Source: Mycobacterium scrofulaceum
GTDB taxonomy: Bacteria > Actinomycetota > Actinomycetes > Mycobacteriales > Mycobacteriaceae
Assembly (NCBI RefSeq): GCF_002086735.1
Contig: NZ_MVIJ01000016.1
Location: 1-64,000 of the forward strand
Direction of reading: 5' to 3'
Length of the DNA: 64,000 nucleotides
Shown: positions 20,664 to 30,447 of the stretch, in pieces
Layout: each line of letters opens with the position of its first letter
Position numbering within the stretch: the first letter of the stretch is position 1
Notes under the pieces: model-generated
Databases searched by the model: none
Told to the model about the DNA's origin: nothing
The model's input: only the letters and a program-made list of their open reading frames with translations
Translations under genes and position numbers: made by a program

Positions 20664-21719
20664 CTAGCGGTCGTGCGCCATCCCGCGGGTGGCGCCGTGT
20701 TCGGGATGGCCCTCCGAATGCCCCTCGGAGCCGCCCGGGGTGTCGCCGCGGATGTCGATGCGCCACCCGGTGAGCCGGGCGGCCAACCGCGCGTTCTGAC
20801 CCTCCTTGCCGATCGCCAGCGACAGTTGGAAGTCGGGCACCACCACGCGGGCGGCCCTGGCGTTCGGGTCGATGATCGACACGGAGACCACCTTGGCGGG
20901 CGACAGCGCGTTGGCGACGAAGCGGGACGGATCCTCGTCGTAGTCGATGATGTCGATCTTCTCCCCGGAGAGCTCGCTCATCACGTTGCGGACCCGCTGC
21001 CCCATCGGGCCGATGCAGGCCCCTTTCGCGTTCAGGCCGGCGACGTTGGATTTCACCGCGATCTTCGACCGGTGGCCGGCCTCCCGCGCCACCGCCACGA
21101 TTTCGACAGACCCGTCGGCGATCTCGGGGACCTCCAGGGAGAACAGCTTGCGCACCAGGTTGGGGTGCGTGCGGGACAGCGTGATCAGCGGCTCCCGCGC
21201 GCCTCGGGTCACCCCGATCACGTAGCACCGCACGCGGTTGCCGTGCTCGTAACTCTCGCCGGGCACCTGTTCGGCCGCCGGGATCACACCCTCGGAGGCT
21301 TTGGTCTCGGTGCCCATCCGGACGACGACGAGACCGCGGGCATTGGCGCGGCTGTCCCGCTGGATGACGCCCGCGACGATCTCGCCCTCGCGGGTGGAGA
21401 ACTCGCCGTAGGTGCGCTCGTTCTCCGCGTCCCGGAACCGCTGCAGCATCACCTGCCGCGCGGTGGTTGCGGCGATGCGGCCGAATCCCTCGGGAGTGTC
21501 GTCCCATTCGCTGATCACGTTGCCGTCGTCATCGGTCTCACGGGCGACCACCTTGACCACACCGGTCTTGCGGTCGATCTCGATGCGCGCGTCGTTCTGA
21601 TGCCCCTCGGTGTGCCGGTACGCGGTGAGCAGCGCCGACTTGATCGTCTCGAGCAGCTCGTTGACCGAGATGCCGCGATCCACCTCGATGGCATGCAACG
21701 CGGCCATGTCGATGTTCAT
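20664..21719 (-). CDS. nusA: Transcription termination/antitermination factor NusA
   Basis: A 351-residue NusA (347 in M. tuberculosis). The N-terminal RNAP-binding domain ('[27 protein letters not shown]' region) is followed by S1 ('[21 protein letters not shown]'), KH1 ('[25 protein letters not shown]') and KH2 ('[23 protein letters not shown]'). The C-terminal acidic repeats of E. coli NusA are absent, normal for actinobacteria. ATG at 21717-21719. It sits between rimP and ylxR. Confidence 0.97.
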   Translation of the reverse strand: MNIDMAALHAIEVDRGISVNELLETIKSALLTAYRHTEGHQNDARIEIDRKTGVVKVVARETDDDGNVISEWDDTPEGFGRIAATTARQVMLQRFRDAENERTYGEFSTREGEIVAGVIQRDSRANARGLVVVRMGTETKASEGVIPAAEQVPGESYEHGNRVRCYVIGVTRGAREPLITLSRTHPNLVRKLFSLEVPEIADGSVEIVAVAREAGHRSKIAVKSNVAGLNAKGACIGPMGQRVRNVMSELSGEKIDIIDYDEDPSRFVANALSPAKVVSVSIIDPNARAARVVVPDFQLSLAIGKEGQNARLAARLTGWRIDIRGDTPGGSEGHSEGHPEHGATRGMAHDR

Positions 21720-21816
21720 CAGCGCCGCTCCTTTCCCCCGCCAGGGGGTGGGGATACCGCCCACTTGTAGGAGCGTGCCCCCACATCCCTGCGATATGCA
21801 TCGTCGCCGGCGCGGT

Positions 21817-22344
21817 TCATGCTTCGGCCTCCGTCCTGTCGGCCCGGCCCGCCAGATCCAACTCCGCTTGGGCTGGCGGCGAAAACTCCACCTGGACAAC
21901 GGCTTTGGCGATGTCGGTGCGCGGGATCTCGCGCAGCCGGTAGTCGCGGCCGTCCCGGACCACGAGCGCGACGACGTCGCCCCGCGTCTCGCCGACGCGA
22001 CCGGTCAGCCGCGAACCATCCGAGAGGACGACCTCGACTTTGCGGCCACGGGCGCGGCGGAAGTGCTTCGCACTGGTCAGCGGGCGGTCCACCCCCGGCG
22101 AGCTCACCTCGAGCACGTACCGGTCGCCGACATCGTCCAGACCGTCCAGCAAAGCCGACGCCGAGCGCGACAACGTGGCGATGGTGTCCAGGTCGAGGGC
22201 TTTGTCGCCGTCGGCGATCACCATGATTCGCGGCGGGCGCGCCCGGGCGTCGATGACCACGTCTTCGATCTCGTATCCCGCGCGCGCGAACTCACCGCCG
22301 AGTAGCTCGATCACCTGCGTCTGCGAAGGTAGCCCGGTGGTCAC
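21817..22344 (-). CDS. rimP: Ribosome maturation factor RimP
   Basis: A 175-residue RimP needed for 30S maturation. The N-terminal alpha/beta domain includes '[24 protein letters not shown]', '[16 protein letters not shown]' is the family signature, and the C-terminal SH3-like domain follows. GTG at 22342-22344 has GAGGAG 9 nt upstream; the open frame extends further but without conservation. First gene of the rimP-nusA-infB operon; divergent from the Rv2843 homologue, with about 200 bp between start codons. Confidence 0.94.
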   Translation of the reverse strand: MTTGLPSQTQVIELLGGEFARAGYEIEDVVIDARARPPRIMVIADGDKALDLDTIATLSRSASALLDGLDDVGDRYVLEVSSPGVDRPLTSAKHFRRARGRKVEVVLSDGSRLTGRVGETRGDVVALVVRDGRDYRLREIPRTDIAKAVVQVEFSPPAQAELDLAGRADRTEAEA

Positions 22345-22547
22345 GGCGAGCTCCTCATCTTGAGTTGTCCGGTCAGCTGGAGGGCGTCGCCGCCCCGTTG
22401 GCTCGCGGGCGGCTCCAGTGTCCTGGCGGAACGCAAAGGCTGCCGTTCCGCGAGAGCAGCTATCAACGATACGCCAGGAATCGCCTCTGCCGGCGGGATC
22501 GCGTCCTGGCTTCGTGCCCACCATCGCACCGATGGCAGGATGTGTTT

Positions 22548-23084
22548 GTGTCTAGCGCAGATCCCGTCGTCAACCGGCGGGGTGTGCTCGCCGGCGGCGC
22601 GGCCTTGGCTGCGCTCGGGGTGGTCACCTCCGCCTGCGGCGAGTCCCCGCCCAAGGCCCCGGCTGTCGAAGAGCTGCTGGGGCCGCTGGACCAGGCGCGC
22701 AAGGACAGCGCCCTGGCCGGGGCCGCCGCGGCGGCCGTCGGCAACCCGCCGCAGATCGCGGCCGCGCTGACCGTGGTCGCAAGCCAGCGCGCCGCGCACG
22801 CGCGCGCCCTGTCCACGGAGATCTCGCGGGCCGCCGGCAAGATCACCACCTCGTCGACGAGTGAGACGACGGGCCCGAGTCCGAGCCCGGCCGAGCCGGC
22901 GGGGCCACCGCCGCCTCCCCCACCGGTGTCCGACGTGATCAACGCGTTGCGCGCCTCGGCGGACAGCGCCAGCCGGCTGGTGGCGGGCGAATCGGGCTAT
23001 CGTGCCGGGCTGCTCGCCTCGATCATCGCGTCCTGCACGGCGTCGTACACGGTCGCCCTGGTGCCCGGCGGCCCGTCGATATGA
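22548..23084 (+). CDS. Tat-type exported protein, Rv2843 homologue
   Basis: A 178-residue Ala-rich exported protein. The N-terminus has a twin-arginine motif ([12 protein letters not shown]), a hydrophobic core and 'VTSACGE', a weak lipobox-like site, so it may be a Tat lipoprotein. The mature part is helical, with a Pro-rich linker ('AGPPPPPPP') before '[19 protein letters not shown]'. GTG start with AGGA about 7 nt upstream. Its stop overlaps the start of the ferritin-like gene (ATGA). Unknown function; the conserved pairing suggests an envelope-associated partnership. Confidence 0.8.
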   Translation: MSSADPVVNRRGVLAGGAALAALGVVTSACGESPPKAPAVEELLGPLDQARKDSALAGAAAAAVGNPPQIAAALTVVASQRAAHARALSTEISRAAGKITTSSTSETTGPSPSPAEPAGPPPPPPPVSDVINALRASADSASRLVAGESGYRAGLLASIIASCTASYTVALVPGGPSI

Positions 23085-23527
23085 GTTCCGGGAAGGACGC
23101 CGACAACTCGGCGCTGTGCGACGCGCTGGCCGTCGAACACTCGACGATCTACGGCTACGGCATGGTGTCGGCGCTGTCGCCGCCCAGCGTGAACGACCTG
23201 GTCGTGGAGGCCCTGAACCAGCACCGCCAACGCCGCGACGACGTGATCGCGATGCTGACCGCCCGCAAGGTCAACGCGCCCGTCGCCGCGCCCGGCTACC
23301 AGTTGCCCATGCTGGTGGGCAGCGCCGCCGACGCCGCGCGCCTGGCCGCGCGGATGGAGAACGACGGTGCGTCGGCCTGGCGGGTGGTGATCGAGCACGC
23401 CGAGACGGCCGACGACCGCGCGTTCGCCGCGACGGCGTTGACGCAGAGCGCCGTGATGGCCGCCCGATGGAACCGCATCCTGGGCGCCTGGCCCATCACG
23501 ACGAGCTTCCCGGGCGGAAACGACTAG
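23081..23527 (+). CDS. Ferritin-like DUF4439 protein, Rv2844 homologue
   Basis: A 148-residue all-helical protein resembling the ferritin-like DUF4439 family. Helices carry candidate metal ligands 'AVEHSTIYGYG' and 'IEHAETADDR', with 'NQHRQRRDD' between. Whether it binds a di-iron site is not shown. It is translationally coupled (ATGA) to the Tat-exported Rv2843 homologue and has no signal of its own. Confidence 0.8.
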   Translation: MSSGKDADNSALCDALAVEHSTIYGYGMVSALSPPSVNDLVVEALNQHRQRRDDVIAMLTARKVNAPVAAPGYQLPMLVGSAADAARLAARMENDGASAWRVVIEHAETADDRAFAATALTQSAVMAARWNRILGAWPITTSFPGGND

Positions 23528-23546
23528 CGCGCAGGGTTTTTGGTCG

Positions 23547-25295
23547 CTAACCGGCCAGGACCGCCGCGATGTCGGTGGCCAGCGACGGACCGATGGCCAG
23601 CTCGCGCGTCTGTCCGCCGAACCGGTCGCGCAACTCGACCACGCCATTGGCCCAGCCGCGCCCCACCACCAAAATCCAAGGCACGCCGAGCAACTCGGCG
23701 TCCTTGAACTTGACACCCGGCGACGCCTGGCGGTCGTCGAGCAGCACGTCGACGCCCAAGCGGTCCAGGTCGTCGGCCAGTTCGGTGGCCCCGGTGCGCG
23801 CGTCCGCGTCCTTGTTGGCGATCACCAGGTGGACGTCGAAGGGCGCCACCGACGGGGGCCAGCGCAGGCCCAGTTCGTCATGGTGCTGCTCCGCGATCAC
23901 CGCCACCATGCGCGACACCCCGAGGCCGTAGGAGCCCATGGTCAGCCGGACCGGTTTGCCGTCCTCACCGAGCACGTCGGCGGCGAAGGCGTTGGTGTAT
24001 TTGCGGCCGAGCTGAAAGATGTGTGCAACCTCGATGCCCCGCGCCGACACCAGCGGGCCGGCGCCGTCGGGCGACGGGTCTCCGTCGCGCACCTCGGCGG
24101 CCTCGATCGTGCCGTCGGCGGTGAAATCCCGGCCGGCCACCAAGCCGACGACGTGCCGGCCGGGCTGGTCCGCCCCGGTGATCCAACTGGTGCCGTCCAC
24201 CACGCGCGGGTCGACAAGGTAGCGAACGCCGTTGTCTTGCAGCGCTTTCGGACCGATATAGCCCTTCACCAGGAAAGGGTGCTTGGCGAAGTCGGCGTCG
24301 TCGAGCATCGCGTAGTCGGCCGGCTCCAGCGCCGCGCCGAGCCGCTTGTCGTCGACCTCGCGGTCGCCCGGCAGGCCGATGGCGAGCAGCTCCCACTCCG
24401 CGCCCGGCTGGCGCACCTTCAGCAACACGTTCTTCAGCGTGTCCGCCGCGGTGACGGCGCGGCCGAGGCCGGCCGTGTTGGCCCACTCCACCAGGGTGGC
24501 GATGGTGGGGGTGTCACCGGTGTCGTGGACCACGGCCTCGGGCAGCCCCTCGATGGGCCGGGCCTCCGGCTTGGCGGTGACGACGGCCTCGACGTTGGCC
24601 GCGTAACCCGACTCCAGGCACCGCACGAAGGTGTCTTCGCCGACGGGGCTTTCGGCCAGGAACTCCTCGGAGGCGCTGCCGCCCATCGCCCCCGACACGG
24701 CGGACACGATCACATAGCGCACCTGGAGCCGATCGAAGATGCGCTGGTAGGCCTCCCGGTGCGCGTGGTAGGCCGCCTTGAGTCCCGCGTCGTCGATGTC
24801 GAAGGAGTAGGAGTCCTTCATCAGGAACTCGCGCACCCGCAGGATCCCCGCGCGCGGCCGGGCCTCGTCGCGGTATTTGTTCTGGATTTGGTAGAGCAGC
24901 ACCGGAAAGTCTTTGTAGGAGCTGTATTCGCCCTTCACGGTCAGCGTGAACAGCTCTTCGTGCGTCGGCCCCAGCAGGTAGTCGTTGCCGCGGCGGTCCT
25001 TGAGCCGGAAGACGCCCTCGCCGTATTCGGTCCACCGGTTCGTCGTCTCGTACGGCGCGCGGGGCAGCAGGGCGGGAAACAGGATCTCCTGGCCGCCGAT
25101 GGCGTCCATCTCCTCGCGGACGATCCGTTCGATCCTGCGCAGCACCCGCAGGCCGAGCGGCAGCCAGCTGTACAGCCCGGGCGCGACGGGCCGGATGTAG
25201 CCGGCCCGGATCAGCAGTTTGTGGCTGGGTACCTCGGCGTCGGCGGGATCATCCCGCAACGTGCGCAAGAACAGCTGGGACATCCGGGTGATCAC
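23547..25295 (-). CDS. proS: Prolyl-tRNA synthetase
   Basis: A 582-residue class II synthetase of bacterial (E. coli-like) type. Motif 1 ('[26 protein letters not shown]'), motif 2 ('[25 protein letters not shown]') and motif 3 ('[17 protein letters not shown]') are intact. An editing INS domain lies between motifs 2 and 3 (about residues 220-400). The C-terminal anticodon domain starts near '[12 protein letters not shown]'. The GTG start (VITRMSQLF) matches M. tuberculosis; an ATG four codons later is the alternative. Confidence 0.97.
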   Translation of the reverse strand: MITRMSQLFLRTLRDDPADAEVPSHKLLIRAGYIRPVAPGLYSWLPLGLRVLRRIERIVREEMDAIGGQEILFPALLPRAPYETTNRWTEYGEGVFRLKDRRGNDYLLGPTHEELFTLTVKGEYSSYKDFPVLLYQIQNKYRDEARPRAGILRVREFLMKDSYSFDIDDAGLKAAYHAHREAYQRIFDRLQVRYVIVSAVSGAMGGSASEEFLAESPVGEDTFVRCLESGYAANVEAVVTAKPEARPIEGLPEAVVHDTGDTPTIATLVEWANTAGLGRAVTAADTLKNVLLKVRQPGAEWELLAIGLPGDREVDDKRLGAALEPADYAMLDDADFAKHPFLVKGYIGPKALQDNGVRYLVDPRVVDGTSWITGADQPGRHVVGLVAGRDFTADGTIEAAEVRDGDPSPDGAGPLVSARGIEVAHIFQLGRKYTNAFAADVLGEDGKPVRLTMGSYGLGVSRMVAVIAEQHHDELGLRWPPSVAPFDVHLVIANKDADARTGATELADDLDRLGVDVLLDDRQASPGVKFKDAELLGVPWILVVGRGWANGVVELRDRFGGQTRELAIGPSLATDIAAVLAG

Positions 25296-25430
25296 AGCGG
25301 GCCAGCCTAACTGGTGAGTGGGTCAGCGCCGCGAGCCGAGGCTTGCACGGCCGCGCGAACTTGATATCGCCGGCGCTATCGAATCCGGCGCAACGACACT
25401 GGAGTTGGCCGCCAACGGCGACCGGCGGCG

Positions 25431-27023
25431 TTACAGCTCTCCGGCGTCGATCGCTTCCTTGACCTCCTGCGCGTGGGCGACCTGCGCCGGCGTGTAGCCG
25501 ATCAACAGCGCCGCCCCGCCGACGACCACGGCAACCCCGGCCACCCACAGCAGGCCGTAGGTGTAGCCCTGGTCGAGCGCGTGCAGTTGGAGGTCGTTCA
25601 TGATCTTCACCGGGCCGGTGGTGCCGCCCAGATACAGCGTGCGGGAGGTGATCACGGCCTGGATGACGGCCAGCACCAGCGGGCCGCCGAGGCTCTGCAG
25701 CATCAACGCGATCGCCGACACCGGACCGATCTGGTCGAAACCGACGCCGGCGATGGCCGACAGCGTCAGCGGGACGACGCAGATGCCGATGCCGATGCCG
25801 CCGACGATGATGGGTAGCACCAGGTTGGGGAAATAGGGCACCCCGCGGTGCATGAAGCCCCAGCCGTAGAGCATCGCCCAGAACAGCAGGATCCCGCCGC
25901 CGATGGTCAGCACCCGCGGCGAGAAGCGCGACACCAGCTGCGAGGAGACGCCCAGGCCGATGCCCATCGCGATGACGAACGGGATGAAGCCGACGCCCGC
26001 GCGCAGGGCGCTGTAGCCGAGGATGTCCTGCACGTACAGGCCGATGCACACCGTCAGGCTGAACATGAGCCCGCCGGCCAGGAAGATCGCCGCGAAGGTG
26101 ACCAGCCGGTTGCGATCGCGGAACAGCGAGAATGGAACGACGGGGTTCTCGGCGCTGCGCTCGACGATGACGAAGGCCAGCGCGGCGGCCATCGCGACTA
26201 CGCCGGAACCGATGGTGGTGATCGACACCCAGCCCTTTTCCGGCCCCATCGAGAAAGCGAAAACGGCGGCGGTGCACGCCAGCGTGGCCAGCATGGCCCC
26301 GGTGGCGTCGAGCTTCATCCGCTCCCGGTTGGTCTCGCGCAGCGCGGTGCGGGCCAGGTAGATCATCACCAGCCCGATCGGCACGTTCACCAAAAACGCC
26401 AGCCGCCAGGACACCTCGGTCAGCGCGCCGCCGACCACCAGGCCCATCACCGAGCCGATGGCCGTCATCGCGGCGAACACCGCGGTCGCGAAGTTACGCG
26501 CGGGCCCCTTGGGGAAGGTGGTCGCCACCAGCGCGAGCCCGGTCGGCGAGGCGATCGCGGACCCCACCCCCTGCGACAGCCGCGCGATGACCATGGTCGC
26601 CTCGTCCCAGGCGACCGCGCACAGCACCGAGGAGATGGTGAACAGCGCGACGCCGACGATGAACGTGCGCTTGCGCCCGATGGTGTCGCCCAGCCGCCCC
26701 CCCAACAGCATCAGCCCGCCGAAGGTGAGCACGTAGGCGGTGATCACCCAGCTGCGGCCCGCGTCGGACAAGCTGAGCTCGTTCTGGATCCTGGGCAGCG
26801 CGACGATGGCGACGGTGCTGTCCATGGTCGCCAGCAACTGCATGCCACCGATGGCGATCACGGCCGCAATGAAGCGACGGGACGGCAGCCACGCCGGGTA
26901 GTACTTGCTGATGCGGGTGGAGGCGGTCTCCGCCGGGCGCGTGGCGCGCACCGGGGCCGGACGATCGGGGCGCGCGGACGTGAAGTTCCGCACCGCGCGC
27001 TCACTGTCGTTGAGAGCCGTCAT
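25431..27023 (-). CDS. efpA: MFS drug efflux transporter EfpA
   Basis: A 530-residue DHA2 (14-TM, QacA-like) proton-coupled efflux protein; the M. tuberculosis orthologue contributes to multidrug tolerance. About 14 hydrophobic segments are spread from residue ~50 onward. 'LLGGRLGDTIGRKRTF' (motif A), 'ATMDSTVAIVALPRI' (motif D1) and 'GVGSAIASPTGLALV' (motif C-like, first half) are visible. The ~45-residue basic cytoplasmic N-terminus precedes TM1. It lies downstream of cysG with only 33 bp between, an AT-rich stretch with candidate promoter/operator elements. No gene lies in the 135 bp before proS. Confidence 0.94.
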   Translation of the reverse strand: MTALNDSERAVRNFTSARPDRPAPVRATRPAETASTRISKYYPAWLPSRRFIAAVIAIGGMQLLATMDSTVAIVALPRIQNELSLSDAGRSWVITAYVLTFGGLMLLGGRLGDTIGRKRTFIVGVALFTISSVLCAVAWDEATMVIARLSQGVGSAIASPTGLALVATTFPKGPARNFATAVFAAMTAIGSVMGLVVGGALTEVSWRLAFLVNVPIGLVMIYLARTALRETNRERMKLDATGAMLATLACTAAVFAFSMGPEKGWVSITTIGSGVVAMAAALAFVIVERSAENPVVPFSLFRDRNRLVTFAAIFLAGGLMFSLTVCIGLYVQDILGYSALRAGVGFIPFVIAMGIGLGVSSQLVSRFSPRVLTIGGGILLFWAMLYGWGFMHRGVPYFPNLVLPIIVGGIGIGICVVPLTLSAIAGVGFDQIGPVSAIALMLQSLGGPLVLAVIQAVITSRTLYLGGTTGPVKIMNDLQLHALDQGYTYGLLWVAGVAVVVGGAALLIGYTPAQVAHAQEVKEAIDAGEL

Positions 27024-27034
27024 AAAGGGTTACC

Positions 27035-27050
27035 TTACAGTAATCTTAAG
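27035..27050 (-). promoter_or_regulatory. AT-rich efpA promoter/operator candidate
   Basis: Just upstream of the efpA ATG the minus strand carries CTTAAG (27045-27050) next to TTACTGTAA, a TTAC-N-GTAA palindrome (27035-27043), followed by AAGGTAAC. This is a sharp AT-rich island in GC-rich sequence, so a -10 region and a regulator site are likely. Which regulator is unknown. Confidence 0.4.
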
Positions 27051-27056
27051 ATCCGT

Positions 27057-28262
27057 TTAAAGCCCGAAAGCGGCGACCGGCCCGATCACGATGATCGCGG
27101 GAGGTCGGATGCCCTCGGCGCGGATCTTTTCCGGCGTGTCGGCGAGGGCGGCCCGCAAAGTCTGCTGAGACGCGGTCGTCCCATGCTGCACCACCAACAC
27201 CGGCGTATCCGCAGGTCGCCCGCCCTTTATCAACGCATCGGCGAAAAGCTCGATGCGCTCGACCGCCATCAGCAAAACGATGGTGCCCGACATCGCGCCG
27301 AGCGCATTCCAATTCACTAACGATTCGGGATGACCGGGCGGCAGATGCCCGCTGACCACCACAAATTCGTGATTTATGGCGCGATGCGTGACCGGAACGC
27401 CGGCCAGGGCGGGCACCCCTATGGCACTCGTCACACCGGGTACCACCGTGACCGGGATCCCGGCGTCGACGCACGCCTGCACCTCTTCGTAACCGCGGGC
27501 GAAGACGAACGGGTCCCCACCCTTGAGGCGGACGACGAATTTCCCGGACCGGGCGCGGTCGATCATGACGTCGTTGATCGCGTCCTGCGCCATCGCGCGC
27601 CCGTAGGGAATCTTCGCGGCGTCGATGACCTCCACGTGCGGCGGCAGCTCGGCCAGCAGTTCGGGCGGCGCGAGCCGGTCGGCGACCACCACGTCGGCGT
27701 GGGCGAGCAGCCGCCGCCCGCGCACGGTGATCAGTTCGGGGTCGCCGGGCCCGCCGCCGACGAGCGCCACCCCGCCGCGCACGACGTCGGGGCTGGTCGC
27801 GCTGTCCGGGGTGATCACCCCGGTCTGCAACGCCTCGCGGATGGCCGAGCGGATGGCCGCGGAGCGGCGGTGCTCGCCGCCGGCCAGCACCCCGACCGAC
27901 AATCCCGCGTAGCTGAAGGACGCCGGTGTCACCGCGGTCCCTTCCACCGCGACGTCGGCCCGGACGCAGAACAGGTGGCGGCGTTCGGCCTCGGCGACAA
28001 TCGCGGCGTTCACCTGCGGGTCGTCGGTGGCCGCGATCGCGTACCAGGCCCCGTCGAGATCACCGTCGCGGTATTCGCGCAGGGACAAGGTGATTCCGTC
28101 CATCGCCTCGACGGACCTGGTGGCGCTGCGGGAGATGACGTGGACGTCCGCGCCGCTGGCGATGAGCAGCGGCAGCCGGCGCTGGGCCACTGAGCCGCCG
28201 CCGACCACGACGACCTTTTTGCCGGCCAGCCGCAGGCCGGCGAGGTAGGCGTTCTCGGTCAC
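27057..28262 (-). CDS. cysG: Siroheme synthase-like CysG
   Basis: A 401-residue fusion. The N-terminal NAD-dependent precorrin-2 dehydrogenase/ferrochelatase part begins with 'VVVVGGGSVAQRRLPLL'. The C-terminal uroporphyrinogen-III C-methyltransferase has 'VGGGPGDPELITVRGRRLL', 'RLKGGDPFVFARGYEE' and 'HGTTASQQTLRAAL'. Together they make precorrin-2 and siroheme from uroporphyrinogen III, feeding sulfite/nitrite reductase and the cobalamin branch. GTG start. Upstream lies the palindromic repeat array and then cobB in the same direction; 33 bp downstream is efpA. Confidence 0.94.
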   Translation of the reverse strand: MTENAYLAGLRLAGKKVVVVGGGSVAQRRLPLLIASGADVHVISRSATRSVEAMDGITLSLREYRDGDLDGAWYAIAATDDPQVNAAIVAEAERRHLFCVRADVAVEGTAVTPASFSYAGLSVGVLAGGEHRRSAAIRSAIREALQTGVITPDSATSPDVVRGGVALVGGGPGDPELITVRGRRLLAHADVVVADRLAPPELLAELPPHVEVIDAAKIPYGRAMAQDAINDVMIDRARSGKFVVRLKGGDPFVFARGYEEVQACVDAGIPVTVVPGVTSAIGVPALAGVPVTHRAINHEFVVVSGHLPPGHPESLVNWNALGAMSGTIVLLMAVERIELFADALIKGGRPADTPVLVVQHGTTASQQTLRAALADTPEKIRAEGIRPPAIIVIGPVAAFGL

Positions 28263-28273
28263 CGGACAAGCCT

Positions 28274-28473
28274 AGTGGCGACCGCGAGCGCGGCGGGACG
28301 CCGGGCGCGGCGGGTCGCCACCATCGGAACCAGTGGCGACCGCGAGCGCGGCGGGACGCCGGGCGCGGCGGGTCGCCACCATCGGAACAGTGGCGACCGC
28401 GAGCGCGGCGGGACGCCGGGCGCGGCGGGTCGCCACCATCGGAACTAGTGGCGACCGCGAGCGCGGCGGGACG
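28274..28473. repeat. Tandem 57-58-bp palindromic repeats between cobB and cysG
   Basis: Three full units start at 28274, 28332 and 28389 (periods 58 and 57) and a partial fourth at 28447 enters cobB. Each unit opens AGTGGCGACCGCGAGCGCGG and closes GGGTCGCCACCATCGGAAC, so GTGGCGACC and GGTCGCCAC at its ends can form a 9-10-bp stem. The fourth copy keeps only the first ~27 bp and encodes the cobB C-terminus and stop. Related units occur at 36796-36932 and 62074-62085. Confidence 0.9.
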
Positions 28474-29824
28474 CGGCGTGCGCGACGAACCGCGCGACGG
28501 AGCGCGGCGCGGCGGCCGGATGGGTGTGCAGGTACGAGGCGTGCACACCCGCGCGCACCACCCCGTCCCGCACGGGATCCGCTTCGTTGCCGCGATACAC
28601 CCACGCCGGTTGGTAATTTTCGCTGAAGCTGACTGCGGTGCGGTGAAATTCGTGGCCCACCGCCCGCTGCCCGGCGGAGTACAGCGGCGAATCGGCCACG
28701 GCGACGGCGTCGCGGTAGGCCAGCGTCAGGTGCGGGGTGAACCGCGCCGAGCCGGCCAGCACCCCGCACATCGGGTGGCCGTCGAGCTCGCTGGCCAGGT
28801 AGATCAGTCCGGCGCATTCGGCGTGGATCGGCGCGCCGGCGGCGGCCAGCTCGTTGAGCTGCCGCCGCACGACGTCGTTGGCCGAGAGTTCGGCGGTGAA
28901 TTGCTCGGGAAAGCCGCCGGGCAGCAGCACCGCGTCGGTGCCGTCCGGCAATTCGTCCGCCAGCGGGTCGAATTCGACCACGTCGGCGCCGGCCGCCCGG
29001 AGCAGCTCGGCATGCTCGGCGTAGGCGAAGCTGAACGCCTTCCCGGCCGCCATCGCCACGGTGGCCCGCCCGCCGGTTGTCTCGCCCACCGCCGTGGCCG
29101 GGTCCCACGCCGGGCCGGCCCGGCCGGCGGCGACAGCCGCCACCGCCGGCAGGTCGACGTGACCGGCGACCAGGTCGGTCATCGCCTCCACCGCGGCCCG
29201 CGCCCGCCGCCCGTACTCCACCGCGGTGACCAAACCCAAATATCTTGTCGGAAGCTCTAACTCGGCCCTACGCGGAATGGCGCCCAGCACCGCGACGCCC
29301 GCCTGCTCGCAGGCCTGCCGCAGCACGTGCTCGTGCCGCGCCGAACCGACCCGGTTGAGGATCACACCGCGTACCCGCGTCGCGGCATCGAACGTCGAAA
29401 AGCCGTGCAGCAGAGCCGCGATGCTCTGGCTCTGGCCGCGCACGTCGACCACCAGGATCACCGGCGCGCCCAACAGGCCGGCCACGTGGGCGGTGGAACC
29501 CTCCGCGGGTCCGGCCGCGGCGGGCCCGATCCGGCCGTCGAAGAGCCCCATCACACCCTCGATCACCGCGATGTCCGCGCCGGCGGCGCCGTGGGCGTAC
29601 AGCGGGCCGACGAGGTCCTCGCCGACCAACACCGGGTCGAGGTTGCGGCCGGGGCGACCGGCGGCGAGGCCGTGATAACCGGGGTCGATGAAGTCCGGGC
29701 CGACCTTGAACGGCGCCACGGCATGGCCCGCGCGCCGCAGGGCGCCAATCAAACCCGTTGCGATGGTGGTCTTTCCGCTGCCCGACGTCGGTGCGGCGAC
29801 GACCACCGCCGGGACGCTCACCAC
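28445..29824 (-). CDS. cobB: Cobyrinic/hydrogenobyrinic acid a,c-diamide synthase
   Basis: A 459-residue CobB/CbiA. The N-terminal ATPase domain has the P-loop 'APTSGSGKTTIATGL' and 'FKVGPDFIDPGYH'. The C-terminal glutamine amidotransferase domain has 'HAECAGLIYLASEL' (Cys nucleophile) and 'VGHEFHRT'. It amidates the a and c side chains of the corrin ring using glutamine and ATP. GTG start overlaps the cobO stop by 7 nt. The last residues (SRRARGRH) are encoded by the palindromic repeat, suggesting the original C-terminus was extended or replaced by repeat insertion. Confidence 0.95.
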   Translation of the reverse strand: MVSVPAVVVAAPTSGSGKTTIATGLIGALRRAGHAVAPFKVGPDFIDPGYHGLAAGRPGRNLDPVLVGEDLVGPLYAHGAAGADIAVIEGVMGLFDGRIGPAAAGPAEGSTAHVAGLLGAPVILVVDVRGQSQSIAALLHGFSTFDAATRVRGVILNRVGSARHEHVLRQACEQAGVAVLGAIPRRAELELPTRYLGLVTAVEYGRRARAAVEAMTDLVAGHVDLPAVAAVAAGRAGPAWDPATAVGETTGGRATVAMAAGKAFSFAYAEHAELLRAAGADVVEFDPLADELPDGTDAVLLPGGFPEQFTAELSANDVVRRQLNELAAAGAPIHAECAGLIYLASELDGHPMCGVLAGSARFTPHLTLAYRDAVAVADSPLYSAGQRAVGHEFHRTAVSFSENYQPAWVYRGNEADPVRDGVVRAGVHASYLHTHPAAAPRSVARFVAHAASRRARGRH

Positions 29825-30432
29825 TCGATCCCCTTCTGCCCCTTGCGGCCCGCGTCCATCGGATGCTTGACCTTGGTCATCTCGGTGACGAGGTCAGCGG
29901 CGTCGATCAGCCGCTGCGGGGCGTCGCGCCCGGTGATGACCACGTGCTGGTGGCCGGGCCGGGCCGACAGCACGTCCACCACCTCATCGACGTCCACCCA
30001 CCCCCATTTCAGCGGATAGGTGAACTCGTCCAGCACGTAGAAGTCGTGGCGCTGTTCGGCCAGCCGGCGCGAGATCTCCGCCCACCCGTCGGCCGCGGCC
30101 GCGGCGTGGTCGAGTTCGCTGCCAGCCTTGCGCGACCAGGACCAGCCCGCCCCCATCTTGTGCCATTCGACGGGCCCACCGATGTTGTGTTCGCGGTGCG
30201 CCCGGCCGAGTTGGGCGAAGGCGGTCTCCTCGCCCACCTTCCATTTGGCGCTCTTCACGAACTGGAACACGGCGACGGAAAACCCGACGTTCCAGGCCCG
30301 CAATGCCATTCCGAAGGCGGCCGTCGACTTGCCCTTGCCGGGCCCGGTGTGCACCGCCAGCACGGGGGTGTTGCGCCGGGCCTTGGTGCTCAGTCCGTCA
30401 TCGGGGACCTGCAGTGGGCGGCCTTGTGGCAT
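29818..30432 (-). CDS. cobO: Cob(I)yrinic acid a,c-diamide adenosyltransferase
   Basis: A 204-residue CobO/BtuR-type adenosyltransferase. The P-loop variant 'TGPGKGKSTAAFGMALRA' and 'DEFTYPLKWGWVDVDEVVDVL' and 'VITGRDAPQRLIDAADLVTEM' are family signatures. It transfers the 5'-deoxyadenosyl group from ATP to Co(I) corrinoids. ATG with GAAAGG upstream, 16 nt after the chelatase gene. Operon order is chelatase-cobO-cobB. Confidence 0.95.
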   Translation of the reverse strand: MPQGRPLQVPDDGLSTKARRNTPVLAVHTGPGKGKSTAAFGMALRAWNVGFSVAVFQFVKSAKWKVGEETAFAQLGRAHREHNIGGPVEWHKMGAGWSWSRKAGSELDHAAAAADGWAEISRRLAEQRHDFYVLDEFTYPLKWGWVDVDEVVDVLSARPGHQHVVITGRDAPQRLIDAADLVTEMTKVKHPMDAGRKGQKGIEW

Positions 30433-30447
30433 GAGCCGTTACCTTTC

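Noticed and set aside
28274..28473. CRISPR array
   Set aside because: Units are adjacent without unique spacers and are GC-rich palindromes; no cas gene is present.
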